64,000 nucleotides of DNA from Selenomonas sp. GTDB taxonomy: Bacteria > Bacillota > Negativicutes > Selenomonadales > Selenomonadaceae. The stretch covers positions 1-64,000 of the forward strand of contig NZ_JALFCU010000031.1 of assembly GCF_022771645.1 (NCBI RefSeq), given 5' to 3'. This document shows, piece after piece, positions 26,139-34,278 of the stretch (positions are counted from its first letter, which is position 1; each line of letters opens with the position of its first letter). The notes under the pieces are model-generated. The model had not been told where the DNA came from. It worked only from the letters and a program-made list of their open reading frames with translations, and searched no databases. A program made the position numbers and the translations under genes.

Positions 26139-26711
26139 TCACGAGACGCGCGGCTGGTGCGGCAGTTTCGCCGGCGTGATGTCCGCGACCGCGATGGACA
26201 GCTCGACGTCCGAAAGGCCGAGCAACGCTTCGAGCTCCTGCGCGACAGCATCATGGACGTCGTCCGCCACGGTCTTGACGGGCGCTTCCGTGCCGAGGAC
26301 GAGCTGCATCGACAGGCGCAAGTTGCTCTCCGCCGCGTTTTTCGCACGCGAAACGCGGAGCTTCGTCTGCACGTCGCGCACGCCGCGCACACTGCGCGCC
26401 GCCCGATCCGCCACGCCTTTGACGGCAGCCGTCGACACATGGACGCTGCCGGCGAGGTCGGACGCGAGCAGAATCTCGCCGCTCGTCTCGCGTTCCGTCT
26501 TGCGTGCGACGGAACTCACGAGCAGTTCCAGCCCGACGATAAGATAGACGGCGAGCCCCGCAAACGTCTCAGGGCGTCCAGCATACCAGTTCACGGCATC
26601 GACCCACGTACGTTCCGGCAGGAGCTTCGCCGCGATGACGACAAGCCCCGCGCCGGCCACGACGGACACGAGCGCAAAGAGAAACAACAGGAACCGATGG
26701 AGGATTCCCAT
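26139..26711 (-). CDS. amaP: Alkaline shock response membrane anchor protein AmaP
   Basis: The 190-residue product has an N-terminal hydrophobic helix, a second at about residues 53-69 (GLAVYLIVGLELLVSS), and a cytoplasmic Asp23-like domain. AmaP tethers Asp23 to the membrane in Staphylococcus. It sits between asp23 and the DUF2273 gene with 11-13 bp gaps. Confidence 0.82.
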   Translation of the reverse strand: MGILHRFLLFLFALVSVVAGAGLVVIAAKLLPERTWVDAVNWYAGRPETFAGLAVYLIVGLELLVSSVARKTERETSGEILLASDLAGSVHVSTAAVKGVADRAARSVRGVRDVQTKLRVSRAKNAAESNLRLSMQLVLGTEAPVKTVADDVHDAVAQELEALLGLSDVELSIAVADITPAKLPHQPRVS

Positions 26712-26723
26712 ATCACCGCCTCC

Positions 26724-27131
26724 TTAACGGACGCGTACCTCGTCTTCCTTCTGCTCCGTCTCTGGGAAGCCGACGCCCTGCACGTGCACGTTGACTTCGA
26801 CGACCGAGAGGCCCGTCATGGTCTCGATGGCCTGCTTGACGTTTTCCTGCACCGCGAGCGCAACGTCCGGAATGCGCACGCCGTATTTCACGATGACGTA
26901 GAGGTCGGCAGCGGCTTCTTTCTCGCCGACTTCGACTTTGACGCCCTTCGCGAAATTTTTGCGGCCGAGCATCTCTGCGATGCCGCCGACGAGGCCGCCG
27001 CTCATGCCTGCGATGCCATCGACTTCCGTCGCGGCGAGGCCGGCGATGATGCTGACGACTTCATCCGCAATGCGGATCGTGCCGAGCGAGTTCGCGTTTT
27101 TGACTGCCTTGACTGCCGTTTCTTTTTCCAT
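26724..27131 (-). CDS. Asp23/Gls24 family envelope stress response protein
   Basis: The 135-residue soluble protein has the Asp23 pattern GTIRIADEVVSIIAGLAATEVDGI, LYVIVKYGVRIPDVA and VKQAIETMTGLSVVEVNVHV. Family members associate with the membrane through AmaP and respond to cell-envelope or alkaline stress. First gene of the asp23-amaP-DUF2273-nusB group. Confidence 0.92.
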   Translation of the reverse strand: MEKETAVKAVKNANSLGTIRIADEVVSIIAGLAATEVDGIAGMSGGLVGGIAEMLGRKNFAKGVKVEVGEKEAAADLYVIVKYGVRIPDVALAVQENVKQAIETMTGLSVVEVNVHVQGVGFPETEQKEDEVRVR

Positions 27132-27223
27132 GATGAGACCCTCCTGACTTCAAATCAACTGCGGAATGTGCTTGCTTATTCCCCGTATTCGCGATGCAAG
27201 GCAAAAATTCCTGCTTTGCCAAA

Positions 27224-27259
27224 GAAAAAAGGCGGCGGCACGCGGATGGTGCTGCCGCC
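27224..27259 (-). terminator. Terminator after efp
   Basis: On the minus strand GGCGGCAGCAC pairs with GTGCCGCCGCC around a short loop, followed by TTTTTT. It lies 34 bp after the efp stop and separates efp from asp23. Confidence 0.9.
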
Positions 27260-27292
27260 CAGCCGCACCTTTTCCGGCAAGCGGCTGCTGTT

Positions 27293-27850
27293 TTATGCGC
27301 GTTCGATGTAGTTGCCCGTGCGCGTATCGATGCGGAGCGAATCGCCTTCGTTGACGAAGAGCGGCACGCGGACTTCGTAGCCCGTCTCGACCTTCGCCAT
27401 CTTCGTCGCGCCCGTCGCCGTGTTGCCCTTGACGCTCGGCTCGCACTCGACGACCTTCAGCGTGACGGAGTTCGGCAGGCTGATGCCAATGACGCGGCCC
27501 TTGAACGTCTGGAGCGTGACCTCCATGTTCTCGAGGAGGAAGTTCAGCGCATCGCCGAGGATGTCTTTCGTGAGCTCTTCCTGCTCGTACGTCTCCGTAT
27601 CCATGAACGTGTACATGCCGTCGCTCTCATAGAGATACTGCATGTTGCGCGTCTCGAGGTGCGCGGCCGGCATCTTCTCGTTCGGGTTGAACGTGCGCTC
27701 GACGACGGCGCCCGTCTCGACGTTCTTGATCTTCGTGCGGACGAACGCAGCGCCCTTGCCCGGCTTCACATGCTGGAAGTCGACGATCTGCCAAACGCCG
27801 CCATCGATCTCGATGGTGAGGCCCGTACGGAAATCTGTGCTGTTGATCAT
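27293..27850 (-). CDS. efp: Translation elongation factor P
   Basis: EF-P relieves ribosome stalling at polyproline stretches. The 185-residue product has the three-domain acidic fold: KOW-like N-terminus with the loop KPGKGAAF (Lys32, the modification site position), the OB domain with GDSLRIDTRTGNYIERA at the end. ATG 27850 follows GGAGGG. pepP lies upstream, as in many Firmicutes, but efp has its own strong promoter and terminator. Confidence 0.97.
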   Translation of the reverse strand: MINSTDFRTGLTIEIDGGVWQIVDFQHVKPGKGAAFVRTKIKNVETGAVVERTFNPNEKMPAAHLETRNMQYLYESDGMYTFMDTETYEQEELTKDILGDALNFLLENMEVTLQTFKGRVIGISLPNSVTLKVVECEPSVKGNTATGATKMAKVETGYEVRVPLFVNEGDSLRIDTRTGNYIERA

Positions 27851-27905
27851 GAATCTATGCCCTCCAATATGGTTTTGCAACCGAATCTACAAACGTAACG
27901 GACTT

Positions 27906-27934
27906 ATTATACAGGAAACGCCCAAAGATTTCAA
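27906..27934 (-). promoter_or_regulatory. Strong efp promoter
   Basis: On the minus strand TTGAAA, 17 bp, TATAAT, with TG directly before the -10 box. The predicted start leaves a 45-50 nt leader before efp. One of the best consensus promoters in the window. Confidence 0.85.
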
Positions 27935-27972
27935 TATGAAAGATTCCGAGTCTGCAATCTTTCAAAATGAGA

Positions 27973-29052
27973 TCATGCGATTTCAACGAGCCGCTTGTCC
28001 GACGTCGTGAGCCGCTCGCAGCCGTCCGGCGTCACGAGTACGGTGTCCTCGATGCGCAGGCCGCCCCAGCCCGGCTCGTAATAGCCCGGCTCGTCCGTGA
28101 TCAGCATGCCCGGCACAAGCGCTTCGCACGCGCTCTTCGGCGAGAGGCGCGGCTCTTCGTGGATCTCGAGGCCGAGGCTGTGGCCGAGGCCGTGACCGAA
28201 AGAAAGGTCGGACTTCGCGAGCTCCGCGCGCACGGCGGCGTCGACGGATTTTCCTGACGCGCCCGGGCGGATGAGCGTGAGCGCGAGCTCCTGCGCATGG
28301 AGCACGGCGTCGTAAACGGCGCGCTGTCGATCGCTCGCATGGCCGATGACGACCGTGCGCGTGATGTCGGAATGATAGCCTTCGTAAATCGCGCCGTAAT
28401 CCATCGTGACGAAATCGCCGTTCTCCAAAACTTTTTCCGTCGCGACGCCGTGCGGCAGCGCGCCGCGCAGCCCGGACGCGACGATCGTCGTGAACGACGG
28501 CCCTTCCGAGCCGTGCGCGCGCATGAACGCCTCCATGTGCGCCGCGACATCGAGCTCTGTCATGCCCGGCTTCATGAAATCTATCACGTCGTAGAACGCC
28601 GCATCGGCAATTTCGCACGCCTTGCGGATGCAGGCGATTTCCTCCGCGTCCTTGACCTGGCGCAACGTGCCAAGGTCGAGCGACGTCTGGAACGCACGGC
28701 CACGCAAGAGTTCCTTGAGCTTCGCATAGCGGTCGTACGTCAGCGCATTGCCCTCGAAGCCGATGGCTTTTGCGTTCTCAGCGATGAGCACTTCCGACGT
28801 GCGCAAGAGCAGCCCCGCCGTCTGCTCGACGAGCTCGTAGAGCGGTGCCTGCTGGCGCGCCTGCTCCGTGTAGCGGCTGTCCGTCACGAGAAACGCTTTT
28901 TGAGGCGTGATGACGAGCATCGTGTCATCGCCGCGGAAGCCGCTGAAATAATGGAGATTCACTTCCTTCGAGACGACGAAGGCGTCGAGCTGATGCTCGG
29001 CCATCAAGGAACGGAGCGCCGCGAGGCGTTCGGGAATAGCGGAAAAAAGCAT
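27973..29052 (-). CDS. pepP: Xaa-Pro aminopeptidase (M24 family)
   Basis: The 359-residue product has the creatinase-like N-terminal domain and the pita-bread catalytic domain with metal ligands MDYGAIYEGYHSDITRT (two Asp), FGHGLGHSLGLEIHEEPRL (His), ITDEPGYYEPGWGGLRIED (two Glu). It removes N-terminal residues before proline. The start is ATG 29052, 9 bp after AAGGAG; the upstream in-frame ATG at 29061 abuts that site. Confidence 0.93.
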   Translation of the reverse strand: MLFSAIPERLAALRSLMAEHQLDAFVVSKEVNLHYFSGFRGDDTMLVITPQKAFLVTDSRYTEQARQQAPLYELVEQTAGLLLRTSEVLIAENAKAIGFEGNALTYDRYAKLKELLRGRAFQTSLDLGTLRQVKDAEEIACIRKACEIADAAFYDVIDFMKPGMTELDVAAHMEAFMRAHGSEGPSFTTIVASGLRGALPHGVATEKVLENGDFVTMDYGAIYEGYHSDITRTVVIGHASDRQRAVYDAVLHAQELALTLIRPGASGKSVDAAVRAELAKSDLSFGHGLGHSLGLEIHEEPRLSPKSACEALVPGMLITDEPGYYEPGWGGLRIEDTVLVTPDGCERLTTSDKRLVEIA

Positions 29053-29119
29053 AGAAAACATCTCCTTGGAGCGTGCGCGCACCGGCGATTTGAAACGGCA
29101 TGCTGATTGTTCAGCAACA

Positions 29120-29183
29120 GCAAGCGACTCCTCCCTGACGCTGCGCTTCGCTCCGCGTCTGTCCCTCCTCGGAGAGGAGGGCT
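29120..29183. repeat. REP-like palindromic repeat, copy 2 (between aroQ and pepP)
   Basis: About 63 bp with the same layout as the ribE copy: GCAAGCGACTCC, a GCGCTTCGC core, and CCCTCCTCGGAGAGGAGGG as a perfect palindrome. It is intergenic, between the aroQ stop (29196) and the pepP start (29052), and could also fold as a strong RNA hairpin, though no T run follows. Confidence 0.75.
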
Positions 29184-29195
29184 ATGGTCGTGGTA

Positions 29196-29684
29196 TCACG
29201 CCTGCGTCGCGACTGCCTCTGCCTTCTTTGCAAGGCGGTCGATGACGGCTTCGAGCGCCGCCATGTAGCTGAACGCGCCGAGCCCGGAAATCTGGCCGAG
29301 GCAGACGGGCGCAAGCACGGACGTGTGGCGGAACTCCTCACGTTTGTGGATGTTCGAAAGATGCACCTCGATCGTCGGAATCTCGACGCCCGCGATGGCA
29401 TCGCGCAGTGCGATGCTGTAATGCGTGTACGCACCGGCGTTGAAGATGATGTAGTCGACGTTCCCGCGCGCTTCCTGAATCTTGTCGACGAGCGCGCCCT
29501 CGTGGTTCGACTGGTAAAATTCGATGGCGACGTCGGCTTCGTTCGCGCGCTTCTCCAGCCACGCGTTGATGTCCGCAAGCGTCGTATGGCCGTAGATCTC
29601 CGGCTCGCGCGTGCCGAGCAGGTTGAGGTTCGGCCCGTTCAGCACGAGCACATGGCCGAGCGTCTTCAAGTGATGGACTGCCAT
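29196..29684 (-). CDS. aroQ: Type II 3-dehydroquinate dehydratase AroQ
   Basis: AroQ dehydrates 3-dehydroquinate to 3-dehydroshikimate. The 162-residue product has HVLVLNGPNLNLLGTREPEIYG (flexible-lid tyrosine), FYQSNHEGALVDKI, IIFNAGAYTHYSIALRDAI and VEVHLSNIHKREEFR, with the catalytic His. The other shikimate genes here (aroB, aroK, aroC) are at 56-59 kb. Confidence 0.96.
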   Translation of the reverse strand: MAVHHLKTLGHVLVLNGPNLNLLGTREPEIYGHTTLADINAWLEKRANEADVAIEFYQSNHEGALVDKIQEARGNVDYIIFNAGAYTHYSIALRDAIAGVEIPTIEVHLSNIHKREEFRHTSVLAPVCLGQISGLGAFSYMAALEAVIDRLAKKAEAVATQA

Positions 29685-29693
29685 AGGATCACC

Positions 29694-29975
29694 TCAATAA
29701 CGGATCTTGAACGACGTTTCGTCCGTGACCACGGGGATGGCTTCGAGCGAGAACGCTGCGACATGGATGAAATAATTGCCCTCGCGGATAACCGCTTCGA
29801 GCGCGTCAATCTTGTCCTGCGTGCCCTGCAGTTCCATGTCGACGGTGCCGTCCTCCATGTTGCGCACCCAACCCGTCACGCCGAGGTCGATGGCATGCTG
29901 CTGCACAAACATGCGGAAGCCGACGCCCTGCACACGGCCTTCCGCTTTTCCTGCGTAACGCATCAAATCTGCCAT
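29694..29975 (-). CDS. Acylphosphatase
   Basis: The 93-residue product has the acylphosphatase fold signature GRVQGVGFRMFVQQHA (catalytic Arg) and GWVRNMEDGTVDMELQG (catalytic Asn). It hydrolyses acyl phosphates such as acetyl phosphate. ATG 29975 lies behind GGAAG. A gap of 9 bp separates it from aroQ. Confidence 0.93.
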   Translation of the reverse strand: MADLMRYAGKAEGRVQGVGFRMFVQQHAIDLGVTGWVRNMEDGTVDMELQGTQDKIDALEAVIREGNYFIHVAAFSLEAIPVVTDETSFKIRY

Positions 29976-29997
29976 GATACATTCTTCCTTTCTCTGT

Positions 29998-31224
29998 TCA
30001 AACGTCGCGCCGCACGATCGCATACGGCTCGACCGGCTGCTCCATCCGGATGTGGACGATCTGCTGCGGATGTGGCGCGCGGTCGATGGGCACACCCGCC
30101 TCATCCGTCATCTCGCCGAGCGTCTGGCGGAAGCCCGCAAGCGTCGGCTGGAACAACTCGATTTCTTCCCCGACGCGCATATGATTGCGCTGCTCGACGG
30201 TCGCCCAGCCCGTCGCCGCATCGTAGCTCCGCACGAGCCCGATGAAGTCCGATGTCTGCTCATACGACGACGAACCATAAATCTGATCGTCCGCCGTCGC
30301 CCTGTGCAATGCAAAGCCCGTCGTGTACGGACGGTGCGAAACCTTGCCAAGTTCTGTCGTCCACGCGGAATTGATGGCGAACTGCGCTGGATCAGCACTG
30401 TATGCGTCGATGGCCGCGCGATACGCCTTCGTGACGCTCGCAACGTAGTGGACGCTCTTCATGCGCCCCTCAATTTTCAGACTGTCGACGCCCGTCGCAA
30501 TCACGTCCGTAAGGTATGGCAACAAACAAAGGTCTTTCGAGTTCATGATGTATGTGCCATGTTCGTCCTCGTCGATGGGGAAATATTCGCCCGGCCGCTG
30601 CTCTTCCATGAGCGCGTAACGCCAACGGCACGACTGCGCGCACGCGCCGCGGTTCGCATCGCGCCCCGTCATATACGCCGAAAGCAAACAGCGTCCCGAC
30701 ATCGAGATGCACATCGCGCCGTGGACGAACATCTCGAGCTCGACATCGACGGCGGAGCGGATGGCCGCAATCTCCCGGAGCGACAATTCGCGCGCGAGCA
30801 CGACGCGCTGCGCGCCGAGCGCTTTCCACGCGCGCACGGCAGCGACGTTCACCGTGTTCGCCTGTGTGCTGACGTGGAGCGGCAGCGACGGCACGACATC
30901 CCGCGCGACGCTGAAAACGCCGAGGTCGGCGACGAGCAGTGCATCGACGTGGATGCGTTCGAGGAAGCGCAAATACTCGGGCAGCCCGTCCATATCGCCG
31001 TCATGCGGATAAACGTTGACCGTTACGTAGACCTTTTTGCCACGCGCATGGGCGAATGCCACGGCCTCGCGAAGCTCCGCATCCGTGAAATTGCCGCCGA
31101 GCGCGCGCAATCCGAACGCCTGACCACCGAGATAGACGGCATCCGCGCCATACAGGATCGCCATCTTCATCTTTTCGAGCGTGCCGGCGGGAGCGAGCAG
31201 CTCCGGCCGTTTTTGTTTCGTCAT
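29998..31224 (-). CDS. Peptidase U32 family protein, probable tRNA uridine hydroxylase TrhP
   Basis: The 408-residue product has PELLAPAGTLEKMKMAILYGADAVYLGG-type start, the U32 signature EMFVHGAMCISMSGRCLLSAYMTGRDANRGAC, and SCRWRY with conserved cysteines likely binding an iron-sulfur cluster. U32 proteins of this type (YrrN/YrrO, TrhP) make 5-hydroxyuridine at tRNA position 34. The adjacent trmR, which methylates that product, supports this over a peptidase role. Confidence 0.85.
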   Translation of the reverse strand: MTKQKRPELLAPAGTLEKMKMAILYGADAVYLGGQAFGLRALGGNFTDAELREAVAFAHARGKKVYVTVNVYPHDGDMDGLPEYLRFLERIHVDALLVADLGVFSVARDVVPSLPLHVSTQANTVNVAAVRAWKALGAQRVVLARELSLREIAAIRSAVDVELEMFVHGAMCISMSGRCLLSAYMTGRDANRGACAQSCRWRYALMEEQRPGEYFPIDEDEHGTYIMNSKDLCLLPYLTDVIATGVDSLKIEGRMKSVHYVASVTKAYRAAIDAYSADPAQFAINSAWTTELGKVSHRPYTTGFALHRATADDQIYGSSSYEQTSDFIGLVRSYDAATGWATVEQRNHMRVGEEIELFQPTLAGFRQTLGEMTDEAGVPIDRAPHPQQIVHIRMEQPVEPYAIVRRDV

Positions 31225-31853
31225 TCCGTTCCCCCTTTCGCATCCGTCATGCGCCGCGTCCGCGCGAGGCCGTCGCCGCGCGAAAAAATCTCCGTCTGAT
31301 ATGGCGGCGTGTTCGCGAGTTGCAGATATGCCTGCAAGCGCCCGACGATCGTCTCAAAGCGGCGCGGCATCATGACGGGATGCAGCACATAGCCGCGGAA
31401 CAGGACATTGTCCGCGACGAGCGTGCCGCCCGCCGCGAGCATCGGCGTCACCTTGCGGAAGTAATCAGGATACTGCGCCTTCGCTGCATCGAGAAAGATG
31501 AAATCAAACGTCCGTCCCTCCTGCGCCAGCCGTTCCGCCACATCTCCGGCATCGCCGAGATATTGTGTGACGCGCGTGCCGAGCGGCGTGCGTGCGAAAT
31601 TCGCCTGCGCTATCGCATAGCGTTCCTCATCGAGCTCGACCGTATCGACCGTGCAATCCGCCGGCGCGAGCGACAAGGTGAGCAGCGCCGAGTAGCCGAT
31701 GGCCGTGCCGAGCTCGAGGATGCGGTGCGGCTGCGCCTCGCGGATGAACTGCGCGTAAAACCGTCGACCGTTTGCATTGAGGATCGGCACGTTGTGCGCC
31801 TCAGCATAGGTTTCCATCTCTTGCAGGAGTGCGGTGGTCTCCATCAACGCCAT
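31221..31853 (-). CDS. trmR: tRNA 5-hydroxyuridine methyltransferase TrmR (YrrM type)
   Basis: The 210-residue O-methyltransferase has the SAM site ILELGTAIGYSALLTL, TVELDEERYAIA, FDFIFLDAAKAQYPDYF (metal/catalytic Asp) and LVADNVLFRG. TrmR converts 5-hydroxyuridine-34 to 5-methoxyuridine. The start is placed at ATG 31853 (GAGGTG upstream) sharing a base with the mltG stop; TTG 31856 and ATG 31844 are alternatives. It overlaps the U32 gene by 4 bp. Confidence 0.85.
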   Translation of the reverse strand: MALMETTALLQEMETYAEAHNVPILNANGRRFYAQFIREAQPHRILELGTAIGYSALLTLSLAPADCTVDTVELDEERYAIAQANFARTPLGTRVTQYLGDAGDVAERLAQEGRTFDFIFLDAAKAQYPDYFRKVTPMLAAGGTLVADNVLFRGYVLHPVMMPRRFETIVGRLQAYLQLANTPPYQTEIFSRGDGLARTRRMTDAKGGTE

Positions 31854-32983
31854 CAACGCACCTCGTTGACGACGGCCTCGTGAGCGGCGTACGTCCGCGA
31901 ATAATGGTTGTGCCCGTCGCGGTCGGCGACGAAATAGAGATAATCCGTGTCCGCCGGATACAGCACGGCCTCGATGGCTGCCATGCCCGGGCTCGCAATC
32001 GGTCCGGGCGGCAAGCCTTTATGCTGGTACGTGTTGTACGGCGAATCGACTTTCGTATCAGCGAGCGACAAGTCTTCCTTCGGGTCGTCGCGCAGATACT
32101 GGAACGTCGTATCCGACTGCAGCGGCATCCCCAGTTTCAGCCGCTTCCAGAAAACCTGCGCAACAATCGGACGATCCTCATCATAACGGACTTCCTTCTC
32201 GACGAGCGATGCGAACGTCACGAGCTCGTAAATCGACAGGTGCAGTTCCTTTGCGCGCGCGCGGAGCTTCGGCGTCAAGCGCTGGTCGAAATCCGATGAC
32301 ATCTCTTTGAGGATCGTATCGACGTCATAGTCCGAGCGCAGCTCATACGTGTCCGGGAACAGGAAGCCCTCGCAGTCGAAGTACGTGCCGTCCTCCGGCG
32401 TGACGTAATCGTACGGACGGTACGTTTTCGCCTTTCGCAAGAACTCTTGCTCATCGACAATGCCCTCGTCGCCGAGGCGCTTTGCGATGTCGCGGATGCG
32501 GAAGCCCTCAGGAATCGTGAACTTGATGCGTGTCGTCTCTCCATTCACGAGCATCTGCAGCACGTCGCGCGGCTCCATGTTCGGATGGAGTTCGTAAATG
32601 CCCGTCTTGATCTGATTGTCATAGCCGTTCATCTTCGCAACGAGCCAAAACTTCCAATGATTCGCGATGATGCCGTGCTGCTCGAGCTCCTGCCCGATCT
32701 CCTTCGACGTCCGGCCGGCCGTGACATGGAGATAGATTTTCGCGTCAGACGCCTGTGCGGACGTCGCGGCAGGCGTCGACGATGAGCCGCCGATGACGGC
32801 AGCGAGCCCGATGATGCCGGCGAACACGAGCACGAGGCCGAGCGCCCCGAGCCCCATCGCGAGCCGCTTCTGTTTTCCCGTCGCTTGTGACCAAGCATCT
32901 TGTGCGGATGCTTTCCCGTGCGCGAAGAGTTTCCCGAGCTCTTCACGCACGGTTTCCCAAGCCTCCTGTAGTTTCTGGTTCAA
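31853..32983 (-). CDS. mltG: Endolytic transglycosylase MltG
   Basis: MltG cuts nascent glycan strands at the membrane. The 376-residue product has a cytoplasmic N-terminus, one membrane helix (MGLGALGLVLVFAGIIGLAA), a LysM-like region and the YceG domain with ITFASLVEKEV-like LVTFASLVEKEVRY (catalytic Glu) and DSPYNTYQHKGLPPGPIASPG. The start is uncertain: TTG 32983 has AAGGAAGG nine bases upstream, while ATG 33007 and 33019 fall near or in the upstream terminator. Confidence 0.9.
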   Translation of the reverse strand: MNQKLQEAWETVREELGKLFAHGKASAQDAWSQATGKQKRLAMGLGALGLVLVFAGIIGLAAVIGGSSSTPAATSAQASDAKIYLHVTAGRTSKEIGQELEQHGIIANHWKFWLVAKMNGYDNQIKTGIYELHPNMEPRDVLQMLVNGETTRIKFTIPEGFRIRDIAKRLGDEGIVDEQEFLRKAKTYRPYDYVTPEDGTYFDCEGFLFPDTYELRSDYDVDTILKEMSSDFDQRLTPKLRARAKELHLSIYELVTFASLVEKEVRYDEDRPIVAQVFWKRLKLGMPLQSDTTFQYLRDDPKEDLSLADTKVDSPYNTYQHKGLPPGPIASPGMAAIEAVLYPADTDYLYFVADRDGHNHYSRTYAAHEAVVNEVR

Positions 32984-33017
32984 AACGTGTGTTCCTTCCT
33001 TTTGCATCCCATCATGC

Positions 33018-33065
33018 AAAAAGACTGTTGCAGTTATGAAATGCTTTCATACACCTGCAACAGTC
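33018..33065 (-). terminator. Terminator between DUF1292 gene and mltG
   Basis: On the minus strand GACTGTTGCAG pairs with CTGCAACAGTC around an AT-rich loop that itself can fold (TGAAAGCATTTCA), followed by TTTTT. No promoter is visible between it and mltG. Confidence 0.88.
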
Positions 33066-33075
33066 CTTCCTGATC

Positions 33076-33408
33076 TCAGTCTTCTTCGCTTTCATCGACG
33101 AGTTTGTCATACGCCGCTTGCACGCGGGCGAACTCTTCGTCCGTCGGCTCGATGTATTCTTCCTCGCCGTCCTCATTCGTGACGATTTTCGCGATGAGCA
33201 CGTCTTCGTCATCACCGCATTCGCCGCACGCGCAGCCGACGCCATGCTCGTCATCCTCCTCGTCATGCAATCCGACGAGGAGTGCATACTTCTCGCCGTC
33301 GACGGGGATGATCATTTCCTCTTCATAATAAAATTTGTTGCCGTCCTCGTCCGTGAACTCGACGACCGTCGCGTCGCCGTCCTCGAGAAACTCTTTTTCC
33401 TCTGCCAT
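33076..33408 (-). CDS. DUF1292 protein (YrzB-like) with a cysteine cluster
   Basis: A 110-residue, very acidic protein with the DUF1292 features VVEFTDEDGNKFYY, KYALLVGL and EEYIEPTDEEFARVQAAYDKLVD. A segment CACGECGDDED (CXCXXC) between the two conserved strands could bind a metal. DUF1292 proteins occur between ruvX and mltG in Firmicutes; function unknown. ATG 33408 follows GAGGTG. Confidence 0.85.
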   Translation of the reverse strand: MAEEKEFLEDGDATVVEFTDEDGNKFYYEEEMIIPVDGEKYALLVGLHDEEDDEHGVGCACGECGDDEDVLIAKIVTNEDGEEEYIEPTDEEFARVQAAYDKLVDESEED

Positions 33409-33447
33409 ATGTTTCACCTCGTATCAAATTGGAAAACATCTAACGCC

Positions 33448-33477
33448 ATTCTACCCGATACGGCCCGCGCTTGTCAA
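33448..33477 (-). promoter_or_regulatory. Strong promoter for the DUF1292 gene
   Basis: On the minus strand a perfect TTGACA, 18 bp, TAGAAT. The -35 box overlaps the ruvX stop codon. The leader would be about 35 nt. Confidence 0.75.
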
Positions 33478-33890
33478 CGCAGGCTGTCGAGGTATCCTTG
33501 CAAAATGAAAACCGCCGCCATCTTGTCGATGACTTTCTTGCGCTTCTTGCGCGAGAGGTCGGCCTCGAGCAGCGAGCGCGTCGCGGCCACCGTCGAGAGG
33601 CGTTCGTCCCAGAACGTGACCTCGGCTGTGGGAAAGCGCTCCTGCACCTTCGCCATAAACGATTTGACGATCTCGCAGCGGTCGCCTTCCGTGCCGTTCA
33701 TGTTTTTCGGCAGGCCGGAGACGAGCGCCGTCGTCTCATACTGCTGCATGAGCGCGCTGAGGCGGTCGAGGTCTTTTTCGAGCGACGTGCGGCGGATGGT
33801 TTCCACGCCTTGCGCCGTGAGCCCCAAAAGATCCGACACGGCGATGCCGATCGTGCGGTCGCCGACATCGAGGCCGAGATAGCGCTTCAT
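33474..33890 (-). CDS. ruvX: RuvX/YqgF family putative pre-16S rRNA nuclease
   Basis: The 138-residue RNase H-fold protein has LGLDVGDRTIGIAVSD (first catalytic Asp), SGLPKNMNGTEG and FWDERLSTVAATRSL, ending with DKMAAVFILQGYLD. Homologues process the 5' end of 16S rRNA. It overlaps the ireB stop by 4 bp, the standard ireB-ruvX arrangement. Confidence 0.93.
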   Translation of the reverse strand: MKRYLGLDVGDRTIGIAVSDLLGLTAQGVETIRRTSLEKDLDRLSALMQQYETTALVSGLPKNMNGTEGDRCEIVKSFMAKVQERFPTAEVTFWDERLSTVAATRSLLEADLSRKKRKKVIDKMAAVFILQGYLDSLR

Positions 33891-34138
33891 TTCGCCTTCT
33901 CCAGATACGAACGCACGAGTTCTTCGAGGAGCTCGTCGCGCTCGAGCCCCCTGATCTTGCTGCGCGCATCACCATGGCTCGTGATGTAGGCCGGATCGCC
34001 CGACAGCAGATAGCCGACGAGCTGGTTGATCGGGTTGTAGCCTTTCTCTTCCATCGCTTTGCAGACATCGCGGATGATTTTTTCCGCCTTGTTTTCATCG
34101 TTCCCGAACCGGAACATCATGGTTTCTTCGCTGACCAT
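33887..34138 (-). CDS. ireB: IreB family regulatory phosphoprotein (UPF0297)
   Basis: An 83-residue protein with the family sequence around KIIRDVCKAMEEKGYNPINQ, VGYLLSGDPAYITSH and ARSKIRGLERDELLEELV. In Enterococcus, IreB is phosphorylated by the kinase IreK and affects cephalosporin resistance. The conserved N-terminal threonine region (SEETMMFRF) is present. ATG 34138 follows GGAGG. Confidence 0.9.
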   Translation of the reverse strand: MVSEETMMFRFGNDENKAEKIIRDVCKAMEEKGYNPINQLVGYLLSGDPAYITSHGDARSKIRGLERDELLEELVRSYLEKAK

Positions 34139-34169
34139 TGTATTTTACCTCCAAAGCATGATTTGTTCT

Positions 34170-34178
34170 ATGATACCA
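34170..34178 (-). promoter_or_regulatory. Candidate extended -10 promoter for ireB-ruvX
   Basis: On the minus strand TGGTATCAT is an extended -10 box about 32 bp before the ireB start; no good -35 box is visible, only a T-rich tract. Confidence 0.4.
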
Positions 34179-34200
34179 TAACTTGGAAAAAATTTCGATG

Positions 34201-34238
34201 AAAAAACCTGCGGAGGAGCGGATTTCCCTTCGCAGGTT
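34201..34238 (-). terminator. Terminator after asd
   Basis: On the minus strand AACCTGCG pairs with CGCAGGTT around an 18-nt loop, followed by TTTT. It lies 40 bp after the asd stop. Confidence 0.85.
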
Positions 34239-34278
34239 CGTTCAATCGTATAAGAATTGCGCGGATGACCGGCAATCG

